Shown here: positions 55,173 through 63,747 of the stretch, one piece after another | Layout: each line of letters opens with the position of its first letter | Numbering within the stretch: position 1 is the stretch's first letter | Source of the DNA: Bacteroides sp. Marseille-P3684 | Lineage (GTDB): Bacteria; Bacteroidota; Bacteroidia; Bacteroidales; Bacteroidaceae | Length of the DNA: 64,000 bases | Assembly: GCF_900291465.1 (NCBI RefSeq) | Contig: NZ_LT985808.1 | Coordinates: 1,994,575-2,058,574 of the forward strand | Reading direction: 5' to 3' | Translations under genes and position numbers: made by a program | The notes under the pieces: model-generated | What the model saw: the letters and a program-made list of their open reading frames with translations, nothing else | Told to the model about the DNA's origin: nothing | Database searches by the model: none

Positions 55173-55970
55173 TCACTTCTTCTCCAGGTCCTTCACGGCT
55201 TCGTAGGGAATCGTCAGTTCGGTCGGTCCTGCGGCGTAGGGGGCAATCTCGTAGGCATTGTAGTAGAAGCGGATGCCCTCGGGGGCGAGCAGGAAGTTCT
55301 TCGACGGATACATCTCGGTCCACGTCAGGAAGCCGTTCTCATGCAGTTCGTCGAGCGTCTTCACGCCGAGCTTCTCCTCCAGTGCCGTGAGCAGGATGTG
55401 CGTCAGGGACTCCTGGTAACCCGGTGCGAACACGTCGTCGAGCGTGAGGAGCTGCCCCGTGGAGGGCACGAAGTTCATGTAGCTGATGGTGTGGCTGCCG
55501 TGTGCGCCGCCTTCGTAGCAGATGAGTTCCAGCTGATAGCCCTGCAGGCTGTCGCGTGCCGGGACGAAGCTGCCCCTGAGCTCATATTCGTAGTTGTACC
55601 ATCCGCCGACCTCTCCCTTGCGCTTCTCTTTCTCATAGAAAGGCTCCAGCTCCTTGTGGTAGCGGGCGATGTAGCTGTTGGCGAACGAGTCGGCAGCGGC
55701 AGGGAGAGTGACTCCCGTATAGTCGAACGCAGCGTGGGCGACTGCCTCGTTGATGAGGCGGTTGATGCTGTCGTCCGGAGTGGCGTACGCCAGGTTGATG
55801 CGCAAGTCGCAGGCAGGTGAGAGGCTGTCGCCCTGGATGAGGCGTTCAGTGGTGTTGATGACAATCGAATCCACACCCCTTTCGACGGGGGCGACCCGGT
55901 GCTGGCATCCGGCGAAGAATAGTCCCATGCCTGCACCTATCATACATACAGCAAACAAGTTCTTTTTCAT
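55173..55970 (-). CDS. DUF3298-domain lipoprotein
   Basis: A 265-residue lipoprotein with signal and lipobox FFAGC (Cys22). The C-terminal domain shows the DUF3298 (RsiV-like) pattern, including YQLELICYEGGAHGSHTISYMNF region and FYYNAYEIAPYAAGP near the end. RsiV of Bacillus binds lysozyme, but no sigma factor is next to this gene, so a function cannot be claimed. A non-ATG start further upstream (56003) would place residues before the signal peptide and is rejected. A TACTTTTG box at 56001-56008 on the minus strand is the likely -7 element. Confidence 0.85.
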   Translation of the reverse strand: MKKNLFAVCMIGAGMGLFFAGCQHRVAPVERGVDSIVINTTERLIQGDSLSPACDLRINLAYATPDDSINRLINEAVAHAAFDYTGVTLPAAADSFANSYIARYHKELEPFYEKEKRKGEVGGWYNYEYELRGSFVPARDSLQGYQLELICYEGGAHGSHTISYMNFVPSTGQLLTLDDVFAPGYQESLTHILLTALEEKLGVKTLDELHENGFLTWTEMYPSKNFLLAPEGIRFYYNAYEIAPYAAGPTELTIPYEAVKDLEKK

Positions 55971-56168
55971 AACTTCATAGAATTTTTTTGGTGTCAGGTG
56001 CAAAAGTAGCGATAATCTTTGGATTCCCGGGAGTCCTTGTCCCTTGCGGGCATTGTTTCTTGTCTATTTTCTTTCCCTTTGGGTTTCGCGGACGCCGTTT
56101 TTCCGTTTTCCCCGTGTCGTTTGGGGCTGTTTTCAGCGGAAGTCAGGTTCAGCGGGAACGGCGCGGCG

Positions 56169-56412
56169 TTACATACAGTGTATATTTCGTGTTGCGGATG
56201 TGTTTGGAATTACATACAGTGTATATTTCATGTCGCGGATGTGTTTGGCATTACATACAGTGTATATTTCATGTCGCGGACGTGTTTGGCGTTACATACA
56301 GTGTATATTTCGTGTTGCGGACGTGTTTGATATTACATACAGTGTATATTTTGTATTGCGGACGTGTTTGACATTACATACAGTGTATATTTCATCTCGT
56401 CGGTCGGTTTGA
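56169..56412. repeat. tandem array of 41-bp units with inner palindrome
   Basis: Five full copies start at 56169, 56210, 56251, 56292 and 56333, each exactly 41 bp, plus a degenerate sixth from 56374. Every unit contains TTACATACAGTGTATATTT with a palindromic core ATAC-AGT-GTAT, then a variable G/T-rich half (for example GCGGATGTGTTTG). The 41-bp step means all frames encode similar short peptides, but none looks like a real protein. The region 56009-56621 holds no other gene. Confidence 0.88.
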
Positions 56413-56621
56413 AGGAAAAAACGGACGTCAGCGTCCGGAAAACGAGGTGGGAGGAAGCATCGAATGCCGTTTGAAGGGGGTTCGAAGGCTGTTTGAAGCG
56501 ATTGTGCGTGTGCGGGGGCACTTTTCGACGGACGGAAGACCGTTGTCGGGGCTTTTTGCTTACATTCGTGCTTTCGAAGGGAAGGATAGGAAACCTGACC
56601 TGTTGTTTCACCTAAAAAAGT

Positions 56622-57437
56622 ATGGAAGGAATGAAAGAGATTAAGGCTATCAGCCTGGAACGGATGAACAACGGTGCGCATTACCTCTACATGAGCACCA
56701 TGCTGTCGCGTGCCGAGAGTCACGGGAAGCTCCCGGTCAAGGCGGCGGAGCCATTGGCTGCCCTGCGGACGGCTGTCGAGGAGGAGGACCGGTGTCTGGC
56801 TGTTTCGCGGAAGAGTCTGCTGACGGATGACATCCGGAAGGCGGACCACGAGCGCGACGTGCTCTTCGGTGCGTACCGGAATGCCGTCCGCAGTTACCTC
56901 AGCCTGCCGGAGGAGAAGTTGTCGCAGGCGGCAAAGGTGCTGGACCAGCATCTGACGGATTATCGGATTGACCCGCGGGAGCAGCTGGACAAGGAGACGG
57001 GTCTGCTGGTGAATTTTCTTGCCGACCTGGAGACCCGCTATGCCGGGCAGGTCGCCACGCTGTCGCTGTCGCCCTTTGTCACGGGGCTGAAGGAGGTCAA
57101 CGAGCGTCTGCGTCGGCTGACCAAGGACCGCACGTATGAGCGGATGACGCTGGAGCCGGGGGCGCTCGCCCGGGCGCGTAAGGCGTCGGATGCGGCATAC
57201 CGCCTGCTGGTGAGGTGGGTCAACGCGCTCGCCCTGCTGGACAACGAGGCGGATTACGCGGAATTCATCGACTATGTGAACACGGAGGTGGTGCACTACA
57301 AGCGCGAGGTGCTCGGGCAGCGGGCAAAGGCGCCGTCGGCGTCGGCTGAACAACCGGACGGGCGGACGGAGGCGGGGGAAACGCCGGCTCACCCGTCGGC
57401 TGAACAAGATAATACGGACGTGGATGACGGCATCTGA
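56622..57437 (+). CDS. uncharacterised helical protein, DUF6261-like
   Basis: A 271-residue soluble, mostly helical protein beginning MEGMKEIKAISLERMNNGAHYLYM. It is rich in Glu, Arg and Leu without signal or membrane segment. The layout resembles the Bacteroidales DUF6261 family, whose function is unknown. The last 35 residues are low-complexity, with SAEQ repeated twice and Thr/Pro/Gly/Glu between. ATG at 56631 is an alternative start. It stands right after the 41-bp array. Confidence 0.7.
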   Translation: MEGMKEIKAISLERMNNGAHYLYMSTMLSRAESHGKLPVKAAEPLAALRTAVEEEDRCLAVSRKSLLTDDIRKADHERDVLFGAYRNAVRSYLSLPEEKLSQAAKVLDQHLTDYRIDPREQLDKETGLLVNFLADLETRYAGQVATLSLSPFVTGLKEVNERLRRLTKDRTYERMTLEPGALARARKASDAAYRLLVRWVNALALLDNEADYAEFIDYVNTEVVHYKREVLGQRAKAPSASAEQPDGRTEAGETPAHPSAEQDNTDVDDGI

Positions 57438-57467
57438 CGTCCGCTGAACAAAAGGCGGAGTCGGACA

Positions 57468-57544
57468 GACGGCAGACAGGCGGACCATCCGGAGGGGAGG
57501 ATGCCGAGGGGCATCTCCTGCGGGCGGTCCGCCTGTCTGCCGTC
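57468..57544. terminator. 19-bp perfect inverted repeat between converging genes
   Basis: GACGGCAGACAGGCGGACC (57468-57486) is perfectly complementary to 57526-57544, with an inner GATGCC/GGCATC hairpin. It separates the DUF6261-like gene and the TamB gene. No T-tract follows, so it may act by structure or Rho rather than as a canonical terminator. Confidence 0.65.
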
Positions 57545-57578
57545 ATGTGTGTCTGTGAGTGGAGGGAACGGCGGGCGG

Positions 57579-60500
57579 TCAGAAGTCCCACGACAGTTTC
57601 TTCCGGCGTGCCTTCCGGCGCTTCTTCGCCTTCTTCTTCTGTTTGTCGGACGGGACGGTGTCGGTGCGCAGACTGTCGGCGGCGGGGCGGCGGAGGGTGC
57701 GGTGGAAGAGTTCCTTCCAGTGACCGAAGTCCCGCTTGAAGAGCAGGCCGATGCCCTGTGTCGTGAGGGTGGTCTTGGCGAAGTAGCGGTCGTTGGTCTG
57801 GTTGTAGCCCTTCAGGCGGATGTCGCCGGAGGGGGTGAGGAGCCACTGGACGTCGAAGTCGCCCACGAAGTTGGTGTTGGCGAGCTGATTGTCGCGGTAG
57901 CCGAAGTTGCCGTTGATGAGGAGGCGGTTGTTCAGGAGGCGTCCGGAGAGCATGCCCTCGACTTCCATGTCCGTCCAGCCCTTGTCGCCCGTGCTGAGGT
58001 TGGTGCCGAAGTTCCACTGGCTGCTGTTGATGATGTGGGAGAGCATGTTGTTGAGCTGTCCCGACAGGGTCGACGAGAGGAGGGAGTTCATGGCGGACGA
58101 CTGGGTGCCGTTGTCGACGTTGGCGTTGGAGTAGTCGTAGGTGTAGAAGCGGCCGATGCCCAGGAGGTAGATGATTTGCATCTCCATCTGCTCGTCGGTG
58201 CTGATGTAGCTCTTCACCAGTTCGCGTTCTTCCTCGCTGACGTTGGGCAGCTCGAGGTCGAAGTGCAGGTTGGGCGTGGCGAGCTTGCCGGTGAGGTTGA
58301 GCAGGCAGTTGACCTTGGCGGTGTTCTGCGTGAAGGCGGCGTTGGGCGCAAGGTCTTTCAGGGACGCCGAGTTGACGGTGTAGACGGCCTGCAGGTTGAT
58401 GTCGCCGTTCTCGGGTCGTCCGCTGAAGGTGATGCTGCCGCCGGGCTGGAGGAGGAAGTCCTTGCGGATGACTTCCTGGAGGCTGAGCTTGTAAAGCCCG
58501 TGGTCGAGGGTGTAGGTGCCGTAGAGCTTGAACTCGCCCTTGTTGTAGTAGCTTGCCTGGAAGTTGCCGCTGCCCTGCGCGCTGGCGTAGTCGCCCGACA
58601 GGGGGTCCATGATGACCTTGATGGTGGCGTCGGGGGTGACGTCCAGCTGGGCGTTGATGTGGATGTCGGACGTGCCTTCGTCCTCCTCTTCGTCGGTCTC
58701 TTCGGACACGGGGTGGCGGAAGGGGTCGGGGATGGAGTCGTTCTCCCACTTGGCGTGGGGAGTCTTGTCGACGAAGGTGATGAACTCGTTGCTGGCTATT
58801 TCTTCGGGCGTCCCGAGGTTGTAGACGAAGGTGGTGTTCTTGCCGGTGCGCAGGTTGGTGTTCACGTTCAGGCTGCTGTCGTCGCCCTGCAGGGTGGTGA
58901 TGCCGGTGCCGTAGATGCTGCCGTAGATGAGGGCATCCTCGCTCTCGGGTGCGTTGTAGAGCAGCATGTTGTCGGTGTCGAAGGTGAAGCGGTAGCGCAG
59001 GTTGCGCAGGTGGTCGTGCGCGAGGGTGCCTTCCACCTGTCCGGTGTGTCCGTCCTTGTCGGTCATGCGTGCCTGACGGAATTCGATGGAGCCGGGGAGC
59101 AGACTGACGGAGTCGAGCTGCAGGTCGTAGGCGGCGTTGAGTACACCGACGTCGACGCGGGCGTTGCCGGAGGCTTTGCCTTCGAGATTCAGGTTGGCGA
59201 AGGGTCCGTGCAGGCGTATGTCGCCCGTGACGCGTCCCGACAGGTGGCGGAACACGCTCGCGGTGTACATGTTGAGGAACTCCAGGTTGGTGCTGTCGGC
59301 GGTGATGTGGAGGTCCAGCCCCGCCTTGGGTGGGGAGACCCAACCCTGCACCGTGGTGCGGGCACGACGGGAGGCGTCGCGGATGTCGGCGTCGAGATGG
59401 ATGTCGCCCTCCTCGGCGTTCCACAGTCCGCGAATCTTCATGTCGCCCATGTAGCCGTGGTTGAAGGTGAAGTCGCGGATGCGGAGGTCGGCGTCGAGCG
59501 CGGGGCTCTTCATTGCCTGCGTCACGACCGCCTTTCCGCTGGCGAACCCGCGGAAGTCGACGGGATGGAACTGGATGATGTCGAAGATGTACTCCAGGCG
59601 GATGTCATTGAGGTCGACACGGACGGCGTCGTGCTCGTTTTCGGTCAGCTTGCCGTCGATGTGGATGTGCTGCGGCCCGTGTTCAAAGCGGAAGTCGTTG
59701 ACGACGACCCGTCCGGAGTCGATGTCGATGACCGACGGGCGGAGTGTCCAGGTGGTGTCGTTGATGATGATGTCCGAGGGGAGAATCTCGATGCGTGCGC
59801 TCGGGTTGTCGTGCTTCGTGTCCCGCTGACGGAAGCGTGTCACGGTGGCGAACTCGCCGCTGTAGGTGCGTTCGGTATTGTTGCCCCAGTGGAAGAAGGT
59901 CTTGAGTTCGTTGTCGCGTGCCTCGGCTTTCAGCGAGAGGTTCAGCATGGAGTTGCCCTGCATCTGCTGCGTGAGCCGCACCAATGCCTGCAGCCGGTCC
60001 TGCGGATTGTCGATGAGCACCATGCCCGACTCGTAACGCTTGCCCTTGTAGCTGAAGGCAGGGAAATAGCCTTCGACTTTCACCTGGTTGTTGCGTTCGT
60101 GGAAGTATCCCTTGATGGTGGCGGGCATGCGGACGTCGAGCGGGACGCGGAACATCTTCTCCAGCATCTCGGTGTCCGTCAGGCGGAGTGAGAAGCTCAG
60201 GCGGTTGTTGCCGGGCTTCGTGTCGGTGTTCTTGCGGATGAACAGGGGCAGGTAGTTGCCGAGCATCCGTGTGAAGCCCCGCGGCAGGTCGGCGAAGGTG
60301 AAGTGTCCGTGTCCCTCGCCGTTGAGGAAGTCGGAGTCGATGTGAATCTCCCGTTCCTTCTGCTCATTGGGGTAGGAGCTGACGGTGAAGTGGTGCAGGA
60401 CGTAGTTGCCTTCCGGTGAACGGAAGTGCAGGCTGTCGACGTGTATGTTTCCCGTGAAGTTGTCGAAAGTGTTTCCTGTGAAGTTCGTACGGATGCGTGC

Positions 60501-62009
60501 GGAGAGTTCGCAGCCGGGATACTTGTCCGTCAGCCCCAGGCGGTCCGGCCGCAGGTGGTCGAGGGAGGCGAGGAGGTTGAACTCGGGGATGGATTTCGTC
60601 GGGTTGAAGTCCCCGCTGACGGCGAGGCTCCCGTCGGCATCCTCCAGGTTGAGGAAGCCCCGGTAGTAGCCTTCGCGGTAGTTCACGTTGAGGTGGATGT
60701 CGCCGTAGCTGTGTCCCTTGTATTCCACGAGGGGCAGGTGTCCCGTCACGTTCAGTGTCGGGTAGCTGCTGCCGGTCTGCTGTCCCTTGACCTCGACGTT
60801 CAGCGAGACGCGCCCCAGGTCCGGTTGGGCAAGGAGGCTTCCGAGTTGGAATCCCTCGGTGAGGAGTTGTCCGTGGAAGGTCTTCTGCTGTCCGTCCAGT
60901 CCCAGGTGCAGGTTGGTGTCCAGTTCGCCTGCCGCGCTCCGGATGAGTCCCTGGAGCTGCAAATCCTTGAGCATGCCCCGTGCGCTGCCTTGGAAGGAGA
61001 GATAGCCCAGCCTCGTGAGCAGCGGATGGATGGTCTCCATGCCCAGGTTCTGCGTCAGGAAGCGGAAGCCGGTGCTGGTGACGTTCAGTTCCGGCAAGGT
61101 GCAGTCGAAGAACCGGCGCGACGGTTCGAACGGGTTGCGCACGCGGCAATGCAGGCGCAGGCGGACGTCGTTGTTGTCGGAACGTATCTGCAGGTGGCTG
61201 AGGGTGACCTCCTTCTCATTGCCCTGTATGCCTGCCTGCACCCACAGCGGGTCGTTGAAGGACGCGAGGGCGGGCACGAAGCATTGCAGGTCGCTCAGCG
61301 TGACGGACGAGCGTCCGATGCCGCCCCTGACGCGCATCGTCTTCCACGGCTCCCGGGCGCCGGAGTCGTAGGCAGCCTCCAGCGTGTCGAGCCGCAGGAG
61401 CGTGCCCGGCATCTGCAAGGCGAAGCGCGAGAGCGTCAGGTGACGCGGATTGGCGACCAGCTTGCAGGCAAGGTTCTCCAGCGTGAGCCCGGAGTGTTCC
61501 CGGAAGCTGAGGTGGCGTATGGTGGTGTTGATGGAGTCGTTGCGGAGCGCCTTGAGCGAGATGTTCGCCCGGAGGTCTTCGAGAGCGAGGTGCCGGGCGT
61601 TGAACCGTCCGGGAGTCTCCTCTGCAGACGCCAGGTTGTAGGTGATGCGTCCGTGGCGGATGAGCAAGGCGTTGATGCGGAGGCTCAGGTCGCTCCCCGA
61701 CGAAGGTTCGTCGGACGAGAAGGCGTCGATGAGGAACTGGTAGTTGGGGGCGGCGGCAGAGTCGCGCCTGGCAAGGTTGAGGTGCATGTTGTGCAGCTGC
61801 ACGTTGTTGATGACGATGTCTCCCTGCAGCAAGGCGCGCAAGTCGAACTTGGCAGAGACGCGGTCCGCCTTCAGGAGGACGTTCCCCTCGCGGTCTTCGA
61901 TGCTGACATTGTCGATGATGGCGCGGTTGACCAGCCCGACGTCGACGTTGCCCACAAAGACCTCCGTCTGCAGGAGTTTGCTCAATTCTTTTGATACCCA
62001 TACGGACAA
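57579..62009 (-). CDS. TamB-like inner-membrane/periplasmic bridge protein
   Basis: At least 1476 residues of the AsmA/TamB family, which spans the envelope and helps outer-membrane protein assembly or lipid transport. Long beta-strand repeats fill the protein; the C-terminal TamB domain contains DVTPDATIKVIMDPLSGDYA, KGEFKLYGTYTLDHGLYKL and MEVEGMLSGRLLNNRLLINGNFGYRDNQ-type segments. The frame is open upstream of 62009 and encodes an expected N-terminal anchor (ITGILCLYAALILLLNIPYV), but no ATG, GTG or TTG precedes it. The given start is a TTG inside the protein and is likely too short. A TATTTTTG box (62140-62147, minus) is the probable -7 element. About 62-65% GC. Confidence 0.85.
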   Translation of the reverse strand: MSVWVSKELSKLLQTEVFVGNVDVGLVNRAIIDNVSIEDREGNVLLKADRVSAKFDLRALLQGDIVINNVQLHNMHLNLARRDSAAAPNYQFLIDAFSSDEPSSGSDLSLRINALLIRHGRITYNLASAEETPGRFNARHLALEDLRANISLKALRNDSINTTIRHLSFREHSGLTLENLACKLVANPRHLTLSRFALQMPGTLLRLDTLEAAYDSGAREPWKTMRVRGGIGRSSVTLSDLQCFVPALASFNDPLWVQAGIQGNEKEVTLSHLQIRSDNNDVRLRLHCRVRNPFEPSRRFFDCTLPELNVTSTGFRFLTQNLGMETIHPLLTRLGYLSFQGSARGMLKDLQLQGLIRSAAGELDTNLHLGLDGQQKTFHGQLLTEGFQLGSLLAQPDLGRVSLNVEVKGQQTGSSYPTLNVTGHLPLVEYKGHSYGDIHLNVNYREGYYRGFLNLEDADGSLAVSGDFNPTKSIPEFNLLASLDHLRPDRLGLTDKYPGCELSARIRTNFTGNTFDNFTGNIHVDSLHFRSPEGNYVLHHFTVSSYPNEQKEREIHIDSDFLNGEGHGHFTFADLPRGFTRMLGNYLPLFIRKNTDTKPGNNRLSFSLRLTDTEMLEKMFRVPLDVRMPATIKGYFHERNNQVKVEGYFPAFSYKGKRYESGMVLIDNPQDRLQALVRLTQQMQGNSMLNLSLKAEARDNELKTFFHWGNNTERTYSGEFATVTRFRQRDTKHDNPSARIEILPSDIIINDTTWTLRPSVIDIDSGRVVVNDFRFEHGPQHIHIDGKLTENEHDAVRVDLNDIRLEYIFDIIQFHPVDFRGFASGKAVVTQAMKSPALDADLRIRDFTFNHGYMGDMKIRGLWNAEEGDIHLDADIRDASRRARTTVQGWVSPPKAGLDLHITADSTNLEFLNMYTASVFRHLSGRVTGDIRLHGPFANLNLEGKASGNARVDVGVLNAAYDLQLDSVSLLPGSIEFRQARMTDKDGHTGQVEGTLAHDHLRNLRYRFTFDTDNMLLYNAPESEDALIYGSIYGTGITTLQGDDSSLNVNTNLRTGKNTTFVYNLGTPEEIASNEFITFVDKTPHAKWENDSIPDPFRHPVSEETDEEEDEGTSDIHINAQLDVTPDATIKVIMDPLSGDYASAQGSGNFQASYYNKGEFKLYGTYTLDHGLYKLSLQEVIRKDFLLQPGGSITFSGRPENGDINLQAVYTVNSASLKDLAPNAAFTQNTAKVNCLLNLTGKLATPNLHFDLELPNVSEEERELVKSYISTDEQMEMQIIYLLGIGRFYTYDYSNANVDNGTQSSAMNSLLSSTLSGQLNNMLSHIINSSQWNFGTNLSTGDKGWTDMEVEGMLSGRLLNNRLLINGNFGYRDNQLANTNFVGDFDVQWLLTPSGDIRLKGYNQTNDRYFAKTTLTTQGIGLLFKRDFGHWKELFHRTLRRPAADSLRTDTVPSDKQKKKAKKRRKARRKKLSWDF

Positions 62010-62139
62010 ATGCTGCTGGACATAGGGGATGTTCAGCAGGAGTATCAGGGCTGCATACAGGCAGAGTATGCCGGTGATGCAGATGCGCGCGATGTTGCTA
62101 AGCCGTTTGATAAGTCGTCTGTCTTTTTCGTTTGAGGAG

Positions 62140-62147
62140 CAAAAATA
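62140..62147 (-). promoter_or_regulatory. -7 box of the TamB gene
   Basis: TATTTTTG on the minus strand. Transcription would start near 62133, so any coding start must lie below that point, yet the frame has no standard start codon between 62133 and 62012. Confidence 0.5.
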
Positions 62148-62251
62148 CGAATTCTCGCGTCTTGCCGCGGAAAAAGAGCGTAAAAGATTGTTGCAGGCTC
62201 AAGATTCTTTTTTAAGTTTGCGACAAATATCTTTTAAAATTCTTTCAATCT

Positions 62252-63652
62252 ATGAAGAAATCTATCCTTTCAGTCTGCTTAATGACCCTGGCATGGGGCG
62301 GATTGCAGGCACAGCAGCAGGGAGGCATCTCTGAAGACATGTTGCGCGAAATCAGAAAAGCGTACAAAGGTACGGCAGCCGACAAGGCTTTGCTGAACGC
62401 CATTACAGCCAATGACATCCGTGTGTTGGCGTTGAATCATGAAAATGCAGCGGACTTTGACACGTATTTCAGTGACAAGGTCCTGTCGCGCGGCATCACC
62501 GACCAGAAATCATCGGGCCGCTGCTGGCTGTTCACGGGATTGAACGTGATGCGTGCCAAAATGATTGCCAAGTATGACCTCCCTTCGTTGGAATTCTCGC
62601 AGAGCTACGGTTTCTTCTGGGATCAGCTGGAGAAGTCGAACCTTTTCCTGCAGGGCATCATCGATACGGCAGACCGTCCGATGGACGACCGCATGGTGGA
62701 GCATCTCTTCAAGAATCCGTTGAGCGACGGCGGACAGTTCACCGGTGTCATGGATATCGTGATGAAATACGGTGTCGTGCCCAAGGGAGTAATGCCGGAG
62801 ACCTTCAGCAGCGAGAACACGGCACAGATGGCAAACTTCATCAAGCTGAAGCTGCGTGAGTTCGGTCTGCAGTTGCGCGACCAGGCTGCCAAAGGCGCCA
62901 AAGCCAAGCAATTGGAACAGAGCAAGACGGAGATGCTGGGAACCATCTACCGCATGTTGGTACTCACGCTGGGCGAGCCTGTCACCGAGTTCCAGTGGGT
63001 GATGCGCGACGCCGACGGCAAGCCGCGCGGTGAGATGAAGACCTATACACCGCAATCCTTCTTCAAGGAATTCATCAACGAAGACTATGTGAACGACTAC
63101 ATCATGGTGATGAACGACCCGTCACGTCCCTATTGGAAGGTGTATGAAATCGACTACGACCGGCATGCCTACGACGGCCACAACTGGTTGTACGTCAATC
63201 TGCCGATGGATGAAATCAAGCCGATGGCGATTGCCTCCATCAAGGACAGCACGATGATGTACTTCTCCTGCGATGTGGGCAAGTTCCTCAACCAGAAACG
63301 CGGCTTGCTCGACCTGCGCAACTACGATTACGATTCGCTCTTCGGCACTACGTTCGGCATGGACAAGAAGCAACGCATCCAGACCTTCGCCAGCGGTTCG
63401 ACGCATGCCATGACCCTGATGGCGGTAGACCTGGACGCCAATGGCAAGCCCAAGAAATGGATGGTGGAGAACAGCTGGGGACAGGTGGGATACAAGGGCC
63501 ATCTCATCATGACCGACCAATGGTTTGATGAATACATGTTCCGCCTGGCTGTCAACAAGAAGTATGTTCCTGCCAAGGTGCTGGAATTGCTTGAGAAGGA
63601 GAAACCCGTCCGTCTGCCCGCCTGGGATCCGATGTTTGCGGATGAAGAATAA
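62252..63652 (+). CDS. pepC: aminopeptidase C (C1 cysteine peptidase, bleomycin hydrolase-like)
   Basis: A 466-residue papain-fold exopeptidase with signal peptide (MKKSILSVCLMTLAWGGLQA). Catalytic residues: C91 in SSGRCWLF, H385 in GSTHAMTLM and N407 in VENSWG, with the Gln of the oxyanion hole in TDQKSSG. The export signal differs from lactic-acid bacterial PepC but is usual in Bacteroides, where the enzyme is periplasmic. Monocistronic, with a strong terminator. Confidence 0.95.
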   Translation: MKKSILSVCLMTLAWGGLQAQQQGGISEDMLREIRKAYKGTAADKALLNAITANDIRVLALNHENAADFDTYFSDKVLSRGITDQKSSGRCWLFTGLNVMRAKMIAKYDLPSLEFSQSYGFFWDQLEKSNLFLQGIIDTADRPMDDRMVEHLFKNPLSDGGQFTGVMDIVMKYGVVPKGVMPETFSSENTAQMANFIKLKLREFGLQLRDQAAKGAKAKQLEQSKTEMLGTIYRMLVLTLGEPVTEFQWVMRDADGKPRGEMKTYTPQSFFKEFINEDYVNDYIMVMNDPSRPYWKVYEIDYDRHAYDGHNWLYVNLPMDEIKPMAIASIKDSTMMYFSCDVGKFLNQKRGLLDLRNYDYDSLFGTTFGMDKKQRIQTFASGSTHAMTLMAVDLDANGKPKKWMVENSWGQVGYKGHLIMTDQWFDEYMFRLAVNKKYVPAKVLELLEKEKPVRLPAWDPMFADEE

Positions 63653-63693
63653 GTGACGATTTCAGCCTACGGGAAACGTCCTGTTGCATCATA

Positions 63694-63735
63694 ACAAAGG
63701 TGGCATCTTCTTTGCGGAGGGTGCCACCTTTGTCT
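63694..63735 (+). terminator. intrinsic terminator of pepC
   Basis: ACAAAGGTGGCA (63694-63705) pairs perfectly with TGCCACCTTTGT (63722-63733); the loop is 16 nt. Also suits the converging aldolase gene. Confidence 0.75.
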
Positions 63736-63747
63736 TAGCAGGTATTC

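Noticed and set aside
56169-56412. CRISPR array
   Set aside because: The whole 41-bp unit is conserved, with no unique spacers, and no cas genes are present.
56292-57488. Protein-coding frame running through the 41-bp repeats on the minus strand
   Set aside because: It is antisense to the DUF6261-like gene and its end merely translates the repeat.
57265-59424. 719-codon frame on the minus strand overlapping TamB
   Set aside because: Arg/His/Pro/Gln-rich translation typical of an out-of-frame reading in GC-rich DNA; it also runs across the DUF6261-like gene.
57501-60191. 896-codon open frame on the plus strand across the TamB gene
   Set aside because: It is antisense to a recognisable 1476-residue TamB; high GC leaves the opposite strand free of stops. 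The protein is a Val/Gly/Glu/Ala-rich string without domains.
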